Below are positions 17,567 through 25,618 of a DNA stretch of 64,000 nucleotides, in pieces (the first letter of the stretch is position 1; the number at the start of each line of letters is the position of its first letter). The notes beneath the pieces were generated by a model. It worked only from the letters and a program-made list of their open reading frames with translations. It had not been told where the DNA came from and made no database searches. The translations under genes were made by a program, and so were the position numbers. This DNA is from Paracoccus sanguinis (GTDB lineage Bacteria; Pseudomonadota; Alphaproteobacteria; Rhodobacterales; Rhodobacteraceae), in contig NZ_FNNA01000002.1 in NCBI RefSeq assembly GCF_900106665.1, positions 248,001 to 312,000 on the forward strand, given 5' to 3'.

Positions 17567-18538
17567 TCAGCGGTCGGCGCCGGTGCCGGCCCGATCCTCG
17601 GCCCCCAGCCGGTCGAGCCACGCGCTGCGCAGGCTGGCGGCGGCGCGGGCGCGGCGGATCGCCTCGTCGGGGGTCACGGCCGCGAGGCGCAGCGTGTCGC
17701 GCGGGCGCAGCTGCGCCACCCGATCGAGGTCGCAGCCGAGCACGGTGGCGATCTTGGGATAGCCGCCGGTCGTCTGGTGGTCGCGCATCAGCAGCGTCGG
17801 CACCCCGTCGCCCGAGACCTGCAGCGACCCCGCAACGATCGCCTGCGACGGGATCGAGAGCGCATCGCCCAGTGCCAGCGGCGGCCCCTCGAGCCGCATC
17901 CCCATCCGGTCATAGGCCGACGAGACCCTCCACTCGGCCCCGAGCAGCGTCGGCAGCGCGTCGGGCAGGAACTCATGGTCCTGCGGGCCGGGCACCACGG
18001 CGGCGCGGGCCAGCGGTCGGGCAAAGACCGGGCAGCGCAGCGGGCCGTGGGGGGCGGCGGCCGGATCGGGGTCGGTGACCACCAGCTCGCCCCCGGTGGA
18101 GAGCAGCCCGCCGCCGCGGCCGGACATGGTGTGGGTCGCGGCACTTCCCAGCCAGCTCGCGTGGGCCAGCGTCCCGGCGAAGGCGAGATAGCACCAGCTG
18201 CCCCAGTGGCCGGGGCGGACCTGCAACCGCTCGCCCGCGGACAGCCGCAGCACCACCCACGACCCATGCCGCCGCCCATCATGGGCGACGACGAACCCGC
18301 CGCCGGCGACGGCCACGGTCACCGCTCCGGCAAGGCAGTCGAGGGTCAGGCCGCCGAGCGAGACCTCGACCGCAGGCGCGTCGGCCGGGCGGCCCAGCGC
18401 CCGGTTGGCGGCGGCATGGGCCAGCCGGTCCATCGGCCCCGAGCGGGTGACGCCGAAGCGCATCAGCCCCGGCCGGCCGCCGTCCTGCACCGCGACATGG
18501 GGGCCGGCAAAGGCGATGCGGAAGCGGGCCTCAGCCAT
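17567..18538 (-). CDS. pxpC: 5-oxoprolinase subunit PxpC (biotin-dependent carboxylase-like)
   Basis: A 323-residue protein with the urea amidolyase/KipA-type fold: AFAGPHVAVQDGGRPGLMRF, GVTRSGPMDRLAHAAANRAL, PSQAIVAGSLQVSGDG and MRDHQTTGGYPKIATV are all family hallmarks. With PxpA and PxpB it forms the ATP-dependent 5-oxoprolinase that opens 5-oxoproline to glutamate. I chose the ATG at 18538, which gives the conserved start MAEARFRIAFAG and overlaps the pxpB stop by eight bases. It is the last gene of the aroQ-pxpA-pxpB-pxpC operon. It acts in the cytoplasm. Confidence 0.92.
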   Translation of the reverse strand: MAEARFRIAFAGPHVAVQDGGRPGLMRFGVTRSGPMDRLAHAAANRALGRPADAPAVEVSLGGLTLDCLAGAVTVAVAGGGFVVAHDGRRHGSWVVLRLSAGERLQVRPGHWGSWCYLAFAGTLAHASWLGSAATHTMSGRGGGLLSTGGELVVTDPDPAAAPHGPLRCPVFARPLARAAVVPGPQDHEFLPDALPTLLGAEWRVSSAYDRMGMRLEGPPLALGDALSIPSQAIVAGSLQVSGDGVPTLLMRDHQTTGGYPKIATVLGCDLDRVAQLRPRDTLRLAAVTPDEAIRRARAAASLRSAWLDRLGAEDRAGTGADR

Positions 18539-19226
18539 CCGCGCCCCCCTCGGCCATCCGCCGGTCATAGGTCGCGCGGTCGATGCGGCGCATCTCGATC
18601 AGGTCGCCCGCGTCGAAGAGGAACGGCCGCGCCGGGTCGTCCAGCAGGATCCGCGTGGGCGAGCGGCCGATGCGCCACCAGCCGGCGGGCATGGTCAGCG
18701 TGGTGACGATGCACTGGGCGCCGGCGATGATGACGCTGCCGGTCGGCACGCCGCGCACCGGGGCGGCCTTGCGCGGCAGGCGGATCGCCTCGGGCGTGCC
18801 CGACAGATAGGCGTAGCCGGGGGCGAAGCCGAACATGCCCACCCGGTAGCGCCCGCCCAGATGGGCGGCGATGACCGCCTCGGGTGCAAGCCCGGTCCTT
18901 GCCGCCACCTCGGGCAGGTCAGGGGCCAGATCGCCGTCGTAGCAGACCTCGACCACGTGGGTCGCGGGGGCCTGGGCCGCGGGGGCGGGGCGGGCGAGCG
19001 CGGCCTCGACGGCGCGGGCCACTGCGGCGTGGTCGGTTTCGAGCGGGTCGAAATCGACGAGCAGGCTGACGAAGGCCGGCACCGCCTCGCGCAGGCCCGG
19101 CGGCGGGTCCGCGGCGAGCGCCCGGTCCAGCGCGTGGACGCGGTCGGTCACCGCGTCATCGATCTCGGCCCCGAACTCGATCAGCAGCGCGTGGTCGGCG
19201 ACCGGAACGTAGCGCGGGAACCCCAT
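18531..19226 (-). CDS. pxpB: 5-oxoprolinase subunit PxpB (allophanate hydrolase subunit 1-like)
   Basis: A 231-residue KipI/allophanate-hydrolase-subunit-1 protein. The N-terminus YVPVADHALLIEFG and the core VVEVCYDGDLAPDLPEVA, FGFAPGYAYLSG and GSVIIAGAQCIVTTLTMP are typical. It works with PxpA and PxpC to hydrolyse 5-oxoproline, a damage product of glutamine and glutathione metabolism. It lies seven bases after pxpA and overlaps pxpC by eight bases, so the three subunits are co-translated. Length matches the family norm. Confidence 0.92.
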   Translation of the reverse strand: MGFPRYVPVADHALLIEFGAEIDDAVTDRVHALDRALAADPPPGLREAVPAFVSLLVDFDPLETDHAAVARAVEAALARPAPAAQAPATHVVEVCYDGDLAPDLPEVAARTGLAPEAVIAAHLGGRYRVGMFGFAPGYAYLSGTPEAIRLPRKAAPVRGVPTGSVIIAGAQCIVTTLTMPAGWWRIGRSPTRILLDDPARPFLFDAGDLIEMRRIDRATYDRRMAEGGADG

Positions 19227-19233
19227 GGCGGCG

Positions 19234-19998
19234 TCAGGCGGTCAAGAACGGGGCGAGCGTCACGCCCGCGCCGGTCAGCCGGTCGCGCACCGCCCGGGCG
19301 ATGGCGACGGCGCCCGGCGTGTCGCCGTGGACGCAGATCGAATGCGCATCGAGCCGCACCGTGCCCCCGTCGAGCACCGGCATCTCGCGGTTTTCGAGGA
19401 ACCGCACCAGCCGGTCGGCGATGGCGTCGGGGTCGTGCAGCACCGCGCCGGGGCGGCTGCGGGGGACGAGCTGGCCGTCCGCCAGATAGGCGCGGTCGGC
19501 GAAGATCTCCGAGAAGACCTCGACCCCCGCGGCGCGGGCCGCGTGTTCCAGCGCCGTGCCCGAGATGGCGAGCAGCGCGAGGCGCGGCGCGAGCGCGCCC
19601 ACGGCCGCGGCGATGGCGCGGGCCACCTCGGCATCGGCGGCGGCGAGGTTGCCCAGCGCGCCGTGCGGCTTGACATAGCGCACCGCCGTCCCGGCCATCT
19701 GCGCCAGCGCCGACAGCGCCCCGACCTGGGCCGCGACCATGCGCCCGATCTCGGCCGGCGGCATCGGGATCACCCGGCGGCCGAACCCCTCGCGGTCGGG
19801 ATAGCCGGGGTGCGCCCCCACCACCACGCCGCGCGCGGCGGCGAGGCCAAGGGTGCGGAACATCGTCTCGGGGTCGCTCGCATGGCCGCCGGCGGCGACG
19901 TTGGCGCTGGTCACGATGTCCAGCATCGCCGGGTCGTCGCCCATGGCCCAGGGGCCGAAGCTCTCGCCCAGGTCCGAGTTGAGGTCGATGCGCATCAT
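19234..19998 (-). CDS. pxpA: 5-oxoprolinase subunit PxpA (LamB/YcsF family)
   Basis: A 254-residue protein with the diagnostic opening [15 protein letters not shown], followed by [36 protein letters not shown] and a C-terminal [19 protein letters not shown]. These are the conserved metal and active-site segments of LamB/YcsF proteins. Two adjacent ATGs lie at 19998 and 19995. The first overlaps the aroQ stop (ATGA) and is preferred. It forms the 5-oxoprolinase complex with the two following genes. Confidence 0.93.
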   Translation of the reverse strand: MMRIDLNSDLGESFGPWAMGDDPAMLDIVTSANVAAGGHASDPETMFRTLGLAAARGVVVGAHPGYPDREGFGRRVIPMPPAEIGRMVAAQVGALSALAQMAGTAVRYVKPHGALGNLAAADAEVARAIAAAVGALAPRLALLAISGTALEHAARAAGVEVFSEIFADRAYLADGQLVPRSRPGAVLHDPDAIADRLVRFLENREMPVLDGGTVRLDAHSICVHGDTPGAVAIARAVRDRLTGAGVTLAPFLTA

Positions 19999-20438
19999 GC
20001 CCCCCCGACCAGCTGCGCCACCCGACGCAGCGCCAGCAGATAGCCCTGCGTCCCGCAGCCCGCGATCACGCCATCGGCCCGCAGGCTGACGTAGGAGTGG
20101 TGGCGAAAGGCCTCGCGCTGGTGGACGTTCGAGATGTGGACCTCGATCACCGGCCCGTCAAAGGCCTTGAGCGCGTCGAGGATGGCGACCGAAGTGTGGG
20201 TGAAGGCGGCCGGGTTGATGACGATCCCCGCGGCATCCTCGCGCGCGGCGTGGATCCAGTCGATCAGCGCGCCCTCGTGGTTCGACTGCCGGAAGCGCGC
20301 CGCGAGGCCCAGTTCGGTGGCGAGCGCGGTGCAGGCGGCCTCGACGTCGGCAAGCGTCTCGTGGCCGTAGATCTCGGGCTGGCGCTGGCCCAGCAGGTTC
20401 AGGTTGGGTCCGTTCAGGATCTCGACAATCTTGCGCAT
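19995..20438 (-). CDS. aroQ: Type II 3-dehydroquinate dehydratase
   Basis: A 147-residue protein of the normal size for type II dehydroquinases. The opening [19 protein letters not shown] contains the catalytic Arg and Tyr24, [16 protein letters not shown] holds the active-site His, and [17 protein letters not shown] and [15 protein letters not shown] complete the signature. It converts 3-dehydroquinate to 3-dehydroshikimate in the shikimate pathway. Its stop overlaps the pxpA start, making it the first gene of an operon with the 5-oxoprolinase subunits, which is an unexpected partner set. The 120-base region upstream is shared with the divergent phospholipase D-like gene. Confidence 0.95.
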   Translation of the reverse strand: MRKIVEILNGPNLNLLGQRQPEIYGHETLADVEAACTALATELGLAARFRQSNHEGALIDWIHAAREDAAGIVINPAAFTHTSVAILDALKAFDGPVIEVHISNVHQREAFRHHSYVSLRADGVIAGCGTQGYLLALRRVAQLVGGA

Positions 20439-20558
20439 CAGGGCCTGCCTTTCGCAGCCCATAGGGCGCAACGGGCCGGGGCGGGTCAACCCCCTCGGCC
20501 AGCCCGGAACCGGGCGCGGGTGCGGGGGTTGAACCCGACCCCACCCGGATGGTTCTGC

Positions 20559-22070
20559 ATGGATTTCCAATTCTCCCCCGACCGCAACTGCTGGCAGACC
20601 GCCCGCGCCGACCGCTTCGCGCTGATCGTGGACGGGAACGACTATTTCCGCGCCCTGCGCCACGCGCTGAGCGAAGCGCGCGAGATGGCGGTGATGATCG
20701 GCTGGGACTTCGACTTCGAGCTCGAGATGCTGCCGGGCGAGAGCGACGCGGACGGGAACGCCCCGGACGGGCTGCCGAATGCCGTGGGCCCCTTCCTCGA
20801 GGCGCTGGTCGAGCGGCGGCCGAACCTCGACATCTACCTGCTGAAGTGGAGCGGCGGGGCGCTGATCGCGCCGGGACGGCTGCTGCCGGCGCTGCGGACC
20901 TGGATCCTGTCGCCCGAGAACATCCACCTCGCCTTCGACGGGCGCCACCCCATCGGGGCCTGCCACCACCAGAAGATCGTGGTGATCGACGACGCGCTGG
21001 CGTTCTGCGGCGGGATCGACGTGACCGCCGGGCGCTGGGACACGCCCGAGCATGAGGCGGGCGACCCGCGCCGCCAGCTGCGCTCGGGCGAGATCGCCCA
21101 GCCGTGGCACGACATGTCGGCGGTGATGACCGGCCCCGCGGCGGTCGCACTGGGCGAACTCGCGCGCGCCCGGTGGGACCGGGCCGACGACGGGCCGATG
21201 AACGAGACCGCCCGGGGCGCCGACGCCGAGGCGCTGTGGCCCCCCGGCGTCACCCCGGATTTCGAGGGGGCCGAGGTCGCCATCGCCCGCACCCAGCCGC
21301 CCGAGCACGACACGCCCATCGTGACCGAGATCGAGCAGCTGCACCTCGACGCGATCCGGGCGGCGGAGAGGACGATCTATCTCGAATCGCAGTATTTCGC
21401 CGCCGACGGCATCGCCGCCGCCATCGCCGACCGGCTGGCCGAGCCGGACGGCCCCGAGGTGGTGGTCATCAACCCCGACGCGGCCCAGAACGCGGTCGAG
21501 GACGCCGCGATGCACGTCACCCGCAGCATGTTGATGCGCAAGCTGCAGGCGGTGGACCGGCACGGGCGCTTCCGCCTGCTCTATCCCGTCAACGCGGGGG
21601 GTGAGGCGGTCTATGTCCACGCCAAGCTGCTGATCGCCGACGACCGGCTGCTCAAGGTGGGCTCGTCCAACCTCGATCGCCGCTCGATGGGTTTCGATAC
21701 CGAGGCCGACGTGGCGCTGCTGGCGACCACCGAAGCCGAGCGCGCCCGCATCTCCGCGATCCGCGACGAGCGGCTGGCCGAGCTGCTGGGCCGCTCCCCG
21801 ACTGAGGTCCACGCCGCGGGCGGCATGATCTCCGCGCTCGAGGCCCTGAACACCGAGGGGCGGCTGCGGCCCATCGAGCCGCGTGATCCCGGCGTGCTCG
21901 GCGCCTTCCTGTCGCGGACGCGGTTCTTCGACCCGCGCTATCGGCGCAGCGCCGAGGCGCGGCTGGGGATCAACGGCCGCCACGTGGGGCTGGCGCTGGG
22001 GCCCGCCGCCGTCGCGGGGATCGTGCTCTGGCGGCGCGCCGGCCAACGGCGGGACGGCGACAGCGCGTGA
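20559..22070 (+). CDS. Phospholipase D / cardiolipin synthase-like protein
   Basis: A 503-residue protein with two complete HKD motifs. The first is [10 protein letters not shown] followed by FCGGID, the second HAKLLIADD followed by [16 protein letters not shown]. It therefore has the two half-sites of the PLD superfamily. The C-terminus has a probable membrane segment ([16 protein letters not shown]) ending in a basic tail, so it likely sits at the inner membrane and acts on phospholipids. A related role in cardiolipin or phosphatidyl transfer cannot be separated from hydrolysis here. I chose the ATG at 20559 ([14 protein letters not shown]), where sequence similarity begins. It ends 19 bases before the tRNA-His 3' end on the other strand. 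Confidence 0.88.
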   Translation: MDFQFSPDRNCWQTARADRFALIVDGNDYFRALRHALSEAREMAVMIGWDFDFELEMLPGESDADGNAPDGLPNAVGPFLEALVERRPNLDIYLLKWSGGALIAPGRLLPALRTWILSPENIHLAFDGRHPIGACHHQKIVVIDDALAFCGGIDVTAGRWDTPEHEAGDPRRQLRSGEIAQPWHDMSAVMTGPAAVALGELARARWDRADDGPMNETARGADAEALWPPGVTPDFEGAEVAIARTQPPEHDTPIVTEIEQLHLDAIRAAERTIYLESQYFAADGIAAAIADRLAEPDGPEVVVINPDAAQNAVEDAAMHVTRSMLMRKLQAVDRHGRFRLLYPVNAGGEAVYVHAKLLIADDRLLKVGSSNLDRRSMGFDTEADVALLATTEAERARISAIRDERLAELLGRSPTEVHAAGGMISALEALNTEGRLRPIEPRDPGVLGAFLSRTRFFDPRYRRSAEARLGINGRHVGLALGPAAVAGIVLWRRAGQRRDGDSA

Positions 22071-22089
22071 ACATGAGAAGAAGGGGGGA

Positions 22090-22166
22090 TGGTACCGCCT
22101 CCCCGGCTTGAACGGGGGACCTCTGGATCCACAATCCAGCGCTCTGACCAACTGAGCTAAGGCGGC
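22090..22166 (-). tRNA. tRNA-His (GTG anticodon)
   Basis: A 77-nucleotide cloverleaf read on the minus strand. The acceptor strand is GCCGCCT, followed by T8-A9 and a D arm with AGCTCAGTTGGTCAGAGC. The anticodon stem/loop is CTGGA-TTGTGGA-TCCAG, the T arm CCCCG-TTCAAGC-CGGGG, and the 3' side is AGGCGGT-A with an encoded CCA. The anticodon is GTG (His). No G is encoded at position -1 (the base is T), the first pair is G1-U72 and the discriminator is A73, the pattern described for alphaproteobacterial tRNA-His. Confidence 0.95.
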
Positions 22167-22317
22167 ACAGGGCGACGGGATAGCCCCCCGCGCGCGGCGA
22201 TGCAAGGGCTTCGTGGCGCATCCTGCCACCGAACCCTGCGGCTTGTGAGGGCGGGCCCGCGCCGCTAGACCGAAGGCAACCGCGCCACAGATGCGCCACT
22301 GAGAAGGGATCGCCGCG

Positions 22318-22548
22318 ATGGGCATCAACAGCGAAAGCGACCTGGCCGCCAACCTTCAGATCGGGCCGACCGACCTCGGCATGGTCCGCATCTATGTGGA
22401 GGGCGACGGCATCGACCTGCCGCTCGACTTCGAGCCGGACGAGGCGGCCGAGATCGCCGAGGAACTGCTCGCCGCGGTCGAGGCCGCGCGCGAGATCGGC
22501 GCCGGCAAGGGCGCGGGCCGCAAGGGCAAGCCCCCCGCCCGCCGCTGA
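22318..22548 (+). CDS. Small conserved protein (DUF6324-like)
   Basis: A 76-residue acidic protein beginning [20 protein letters not shown], with the centre [17 protein letters not shown] and a helical acidic stretch before a basic tail [11 protein letters not shown] recognise it as a short protein conserved in Rhodobacteraceae and believe it corresponds to DUF6324; the function is unknown. It converges with mmcB, with only four bases between the stops. A small inverted repeat (CTGAG-CA-CTCAG) covers the junction. Confidence 0.75.
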   Translation: MGINSESDLAANLQIGPTDLGMVRIYVEGDGIDLPLDFEPDEAAEIAEELLAAVEAAREIGAGKGAGRKGKPPARR

Positions 22549-22552
22549 GCAC

Positions 22553-23029
22553 TCAGCCGATCTCGGCGAAGGCGTCGGGGTCGGTGCTGCGGATGAGCCG
22601 GCAGGCCGCGACCCGGGCGATGTCGCGCAGGATGCGCGCCCGGCGCGCGGGCGCCAGCCGATCCTCGGGCGCCATCCGGGTCATCTCGGCGCCATAGGCA
22701 TCCGCGACGATCAGCCCCGAGCCGTCGGGCAGAAGCTCGGTCGGAAAGTCGCAGTCGGTGGCCCAGAAGAAGCGGTCGCACCAGTCGAGATAGCCCTGCC
22801 ACTTGCGGTCGGCGGCAAAGTCGGCGCGGCAGCTCTTGCACTCGATGACCCAGATCTCGCCCGAGGGCGCGACCGAGATCACGTCCACCCGCAGCCCGCC
22901 CGCGGGCACGAACTCGCAGAGCGGCGCGTGGCCCATGCCGACGAGCATCCGCGCGACGCCGCGCGCCAGCCGCTGACCGGGCATCGGCGGCAGGTCGGGG
23001 ATCGGGGCGGGATCGGGCGCGTCCTTCAT
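22553..23029 (-). CDS. mmcB: MmcB family DNA repair protein
   Basis: A 158-residue protein of the MmcB family, a PD-(D/E)xK nuclease-like fold. The core LRVDVISVAPSGEIWVIECK gives the D...E-x-K catalytic pattern, followed by DFAADRKWQGYLDWCDRFF. In Caulobacter the homologue is SOS-induced and contributes to mitomycin C resistance (established knowledge). The ATG at 23029 is preferred over an upstream in-frame ATG because the conserved region starts close by. A LexA-like box lies just upstream of this start, which fits SOS control. Confidence 0.88.
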   Translation of the reverse strand: MKDAPDPAPIPDLPPMPGQRLARGVARMLVGMGHAPLCEFVPAGGLRVDVISVAPSGEIWVIECKSCRADFAADRKWQGYLDWCDRFFWATDCDFPTELLPDGSGLIVADAYGAEMTRMAPEDRLAPARRARILRDIARVAACRLIRSTDPDAFAEIG

Positions 23030-23040
23030 CCCCCAAGCAT

Positions 23041-23055
23041 GAACGAACCGGAAAC
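23041..23055 (-). promoter_or_regulatory. Candidate LexA (SOS) box upstream of mmcB
   Basis: On the minus strand the sequence reads GTTT-CCGGTTC-GTTC, one mismatch from the alphaproteobacterial LexA site GTTC-N7-GTTC. It ends 11 bases before the mmcB ATG. The position is close to the start, so the transcript would have a very short leader. The known SOS regulation of mmcB in Caulobacter supports the reading. Confidence 0.5.
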
Positions 23056-23357
23056 ATCCTGCAAGCGCGCCGCCGCGGCACGGCCGCATGCGGTCGGGCT
23101 TGCGGAACCCCGCGCCTATCCCTAGCTATCCCCTTGGCGGGTTTCTGCTCTTCTCGTGATCGGCCATTTTTTCCACTGGCCTATAATTTCTCGATGGGAG
23201 CTGGCTCTGGCGTGGCCCTGGTCACGTTACCCGGCGCCCACCTGGTACTCCAGGCTTTCGGGAAAACCTGTGCCGGCACGGTTGCTGCGGTTCCCGCCAC
23301 CCTTCCCCCACCTCATCTTGTCCCAAGCGCCACGCGGCACATGCCGCCTGCGCATGG

Positions 23358-23386
23358 AAAAAGGGGCAGCCTCGCGGCCGCCCCTT
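23358..23386 (-). terminator. Rho-independent terminator of the DUF481 gene
   Basis: On the minus strand, 30 bases after the DUF481 stop, AAGGGGC pairs with GCCCCTT around a 12-base loop, followed directly by a run of T. This is a 7-bp stem with a U-tract. Confidence 0.7.
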
Positions 23387-23417
23387 CCCCAGAGAGCTTC
23401 GATCAGAGGGAAGCCGA

Positions 23418-24371
23418 TCAGAAGCCGTACACCAGCGACACACCCAGGGTGTTGTCGGTGCGGATCGCACGATCCTCGACGTACTCGGTCTTGTAGGACA
23501 CGCGGGTCGAGAAGGCATCCGACATCTTGAAGTTCAGACCCAGCTCGTTGGTCGCCGTCGCGGGCGAGTCTTCCGAGGTCAGATAGTCCGTGTCGTTGGT
23601 CAGGAACATCTGGTCGTTGAACTTGTGGTAGAAGCGCGACGACACGATGTAGCCGGTCCCGGTGTTCGAATCCAGGTTGTCCGAGGTGCGCGGACGGAGG
23701 GTGTCGTCGTCGTTCACGGTGTTGACGGTCTGAGTGTATCGGATGCCCACACCAGCCTGCACACGCCACGCGGTCGTGTCGTTGTTGATGATGCGGTAGC
23801 CGGGACCGAAGCCCAGGAACGCATCACGCTTCAGACGGCGGTCCATGTCGCGGTAGGTCGCGAGATCGTCGTCGTCGGCCAGGTTCAGGTCGTCGTAGTC
23901 GTCGGCGAGACCGTCGGTGGTCACGCGGCCGAGCGCGAAGGCGTAGAACTGGTCGTTGAAGTAGTAGTTGCCGTCGTAGATGACCGAGGTCTTCTCGGTG
24001 TCGGTCTCGCCGTTGTCATCTTCACTGTACTCGAGCAGGATGCCGACCGACTGCTGGAACGGGCCCTGGTTGTGCGACAGGCGGCCAGCGAGGTTGAAGT
24101 CCTGGTTCTCGGTGTTGCCGGTGCGGCCGGCGTAGGTCAGCGCGACCGAACCGAAGGTGCCGGTGCGGCGGTCGGCCGGGCCGAAGCGGGCCGGGTCGTT
24201 CGACCGGGCGAAGTCGTCACGGACGGCATCCTCGACGTCGGTGATGCGGTCATCGACCTGGGTCACGCCAGCGACGTTGGCGCCGGTCGAGATTTCCGTC
24301 TGCGCGAAGGCCGGGGCGCCCAGCATCACGGCAAGGGCGGAGGCGCTGGTGAACAGGGCAAACTTGGTCAT
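23418..24371 (-). CDS. DUF481 outer-membrane beta-barrel protein
   Basis: A 317-residue secreted protein. Residues 1-23 are a Sec signal peptide ending in AFA. The mature part shows alternating beta strands with many Asp/Asn turns (GSVALTYAGRTGNTENQDFN, FYAFALGRVTTDG, RDAFLGFGPGYRIINND) and ends in the aromatic VSLVYGF, the C-terminal signature of outer-membrane barrels. This layout matches the DUF481/YdiY 'salt-induced outer membrane protein' family. The exact substrate or porin role is unknown. It is probably highly expressed: its codon use is AT-richer and Asn/Asp-rich compared with neighbours, and it has a strong terminator. The leader carries the ribosome site GAGAGGA. Confidence 0.85.
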   Translation of the reverse strand: MTKFALFTSASALAVMLGAPAFAQTEISTGANVAGVTQVDDRITDVEDAVRDDFARSNDPARFGPADRRTGTFGSVALTYAGRTGNTENQDFNLAGRLSHNQGPFQQSVGILLEYSEDDNGETDTEKTSVIYDGNYYFNDQFYAFALGRVTTDGLADDYDDLNLADDDDLATYRDMDRRLKRDAFLGFGPGYRIINNDTTAWRVQAGVGIRYTQTVNTVNDDDTLRPRTSDNLDSNTGTGYIVSSRFYHKFNDQMFLTNDTDYLTSEDSPATATNELGLNFKMSDAFSTRVSYKTEYVEDRAIRTDNTLGVSLVYGF

Positions 24372-24714
24372 GTCATCCTCTCATTCCAAAGTCAGGGTCG
24401 CCGGTGCGACCGCTTGTGAGAGTGAGGTAGGGACGCGGGCCGGGGGATTGAACCTTCGCGCGGGACCGGGTGGCGTTCACGGTAACGTGATGTCGGGTGA
24501 GGAAACCGACGCGCCCAAGCTACGGCAACAATCTCATGGCTCGCTTGAGCCTTGCAATGGTTGAAGAAATCATGACGCGGAAAGGGAGTGGCCGGCTCAC
24601 GCTCTGCTCACGATTGCGAGCCGCAAACGGCGGGGCCGCGCAAAACTGTTGCAAAACCCACACAACCCGGAAGGGACGTACCGGAGCCGGCCGTCGCCGC
24701 CCCGCGGCCGTAGC
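24372..24714. other. Upstream region of the DUF481 gene
   Basis: These 343 bases form the promoter and leader region of the DUF481 gene. Composition drops in GC between about 24500 and 24660 (for example TTGCAATGGTTGAAGAAATC), as expected of a control region. A perfect inverted repeat lies at 24477-24490. A tRNA-like TAGCTCAGCGGT at 24711-24722 is not part of a tRNA. I see no supported gene. Confidence 0.45.
24477..24490. promoter_or_regulatory. Inverted repeat, possible operator of the DUF481 gene
   Basis: TCACG-GTAA-CGTGA is a perfect 5-bp inverted repeat with a 4-base centre, about 105 bases upstream of the DUF481 start. The geometry suits a dimeric helix-turn-helix regulator, but it does not match the FnrL consensus. 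The regulator is unknown. Confidence 0.35.
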
Positions 24715-25029
24715 TCAGCGGTGCGCGCGACCGCCGGCCGTGGCGCTGACGCGCACCGGCTCGCCCCGCACGACCGGGGCGCGGGTGCCGCCGCGCGGGC
24801 CGTCCTCGGGCTCGGCCATGCGCATGACCGCGATGCCGAACTGCACGCCCGCGAAGAGGATGGTGTTGAACACGACCAGCATCACCAGGGCGAGCCAGCC
24901 ACCCGAGGTCTCGAGCGTCAGGTGCCGCAGCCCGGCGACGTCCAGCGCCACCAGCGCGACGGTGAAGACCAGCGCAAGCACCCCGCCGAGCAGGATGTTG
25001 CGGATGTAGAGATGCACGAGTTCGGGCAT
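24715..25029 (-). CDS. Small two-span inner-membrane protein, function unknown
   Basis: A 104-residue protein. Residues 1-20 (MPELVHLYIRNILLGGVLAL) run into a first hydrophobic span about 12-32. A second span is GWLALVMLVVFNTILFAGVQ (about 44-64). The hydrophilic C-terminus (about 70-104) is Pro/Arg-rich. The length and layout fit small hypothetical membrane proteins found near nusB in Rhodobacteraceae; I know of no assigned function. It follows nusB by 118 bases on the same strand and so may be transcribed separately. An AAGGAG ribosome site precedes the ATG. Confidence 0.7.
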   Translation of the reverse strand: MPELVHLYIRNILLGGVLALVFTVALVALDVAGLRHLTLETSGGWLALVMLVVFNTILFAGVQFGIAVMRMAEPEDGPRGGTRAPVVRGEPVRVSATAGGRAHR

Positions 25030-25147
25030 GGCGCGACTCCTTGGCTGAAGCCCAGCCTATACCCCGCCCGCGGCGCTGTCACCCGGCAACGCAAGGCGCG
25101 GGGCAGGCGCGGGCCAAGGCGCGGGGGTGTCGCGCCCCCTGCCCGCG

Positions 25148-25618
25148 TCAGAACGTGTCCGGCTGCGCCTCGCGGGCCATCTGGTCGAGCACCGCGTTGA
25201 CGAAGCGGATCTCGCGCCCGTCGGGGAAGAAGGCGTCGGCGATGGCCACGTATTCCGAGATCACCACCCGCGGCGGGGTCAGGCCGGTGACCAGCTCGGC
25301 CCCCGCGGCCCGAAACAGCGCCCGCAGCACCGGGTCGATGCGCGCGATCGGCCATTTCGCCACCAGCGCCCGGTCGGTCATCTGGTCGATCCGCGCCTGC
25401 CGCTCGACCACCGCGTCGAGGATCGCCGCGAACAGCGTCTCGTCGGCCTCGGGCGTGGTGCCCTCTTCGTACTCGGTGGCGATCCGCCAGTCGCGGAACT
25501 CGCGCGCGACGCGGTCGGCGGACTGGTCCGCGGCCTCCATCTGGAACAGCGCCTGCACGGCGTAAAGCCGCGCCGCGCCGCTGAGCGCCCGGCGCTCGGC
25601 CCCGCTCGGCCGGCTCAT
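25148..25618 (-). CDS. nusB: Transcription antitermination factor NusB
   Basis: A 156-residue all-helical protein of the NusB family. The N-terminal ARLYAVQALFQMEAAD and the core WPIARIDPVLRALFRAAGAEL, PPRVVISEYVAIADAF and FVNAVLDQMARE match the RNA-binding family well. NusB binds boxA with NusE for rRNA antitermination. Its ATG overlaps the ribH stop (ATGA), the usual ribH-nusB coupling in alphaproteobacteria. Confidence 0.95.
   Translation of the reverse strand: MSRPSGAERRALSGAARLYAVQALFQMEAADQSADRVAREFRDWRIATEYEEGTTPEADETLFAAILDAVVERQARIDQMTDRALVAKWPIARIDPVLRALFRAAGAELVTGLTPPRVVISEYVAIADAFFPDGREIRFVNAVLDQMAREAQPDTF

Larger units (their letters stand above)
23030..23417. other. Intergenic region between mmcB and the DUF481 gene
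   Basis: These 388 bases hold the mmcB upstream region (with a LexA-like site at 23041-23055) and the 3' flank of the DUF481 gene (with its terminator at 23358-23386). A perfect TATAAT occurs at 23182-23187 on the plus strand, but no matching -35 element lies at the right distance. A small hairpin CCTGG-TACT-CCAGG lies near 23240. No convincing gene is seen between. Confidence 0.5.

Noticed and set aside
23182..23187. Perfect TATAAT in the mmcB-DUF481 gap, suggesting a plus-strand promoter for a small RNA.
   Set aside because: No -35-like hexamer lies 16-18 bases upstream, and no plus-strand terminator with a T-run is found downstream.
23134..23496. 120-residue plus-strand open frame in the mmcB-DUF481 gap.
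   Set aside because: It crosses the DUF481 terminator and runs antisense into its 3' end, with no recognisable domain or ribosome site.
24711..24722. TAGCTCAGCGGT, which looks like a tRNA D arm.
   Set aside because: No anticodon arm or T arm (TTC-A/G motif) follows at the right spacing, and the bases overlap the end of a membrane-protein gene.
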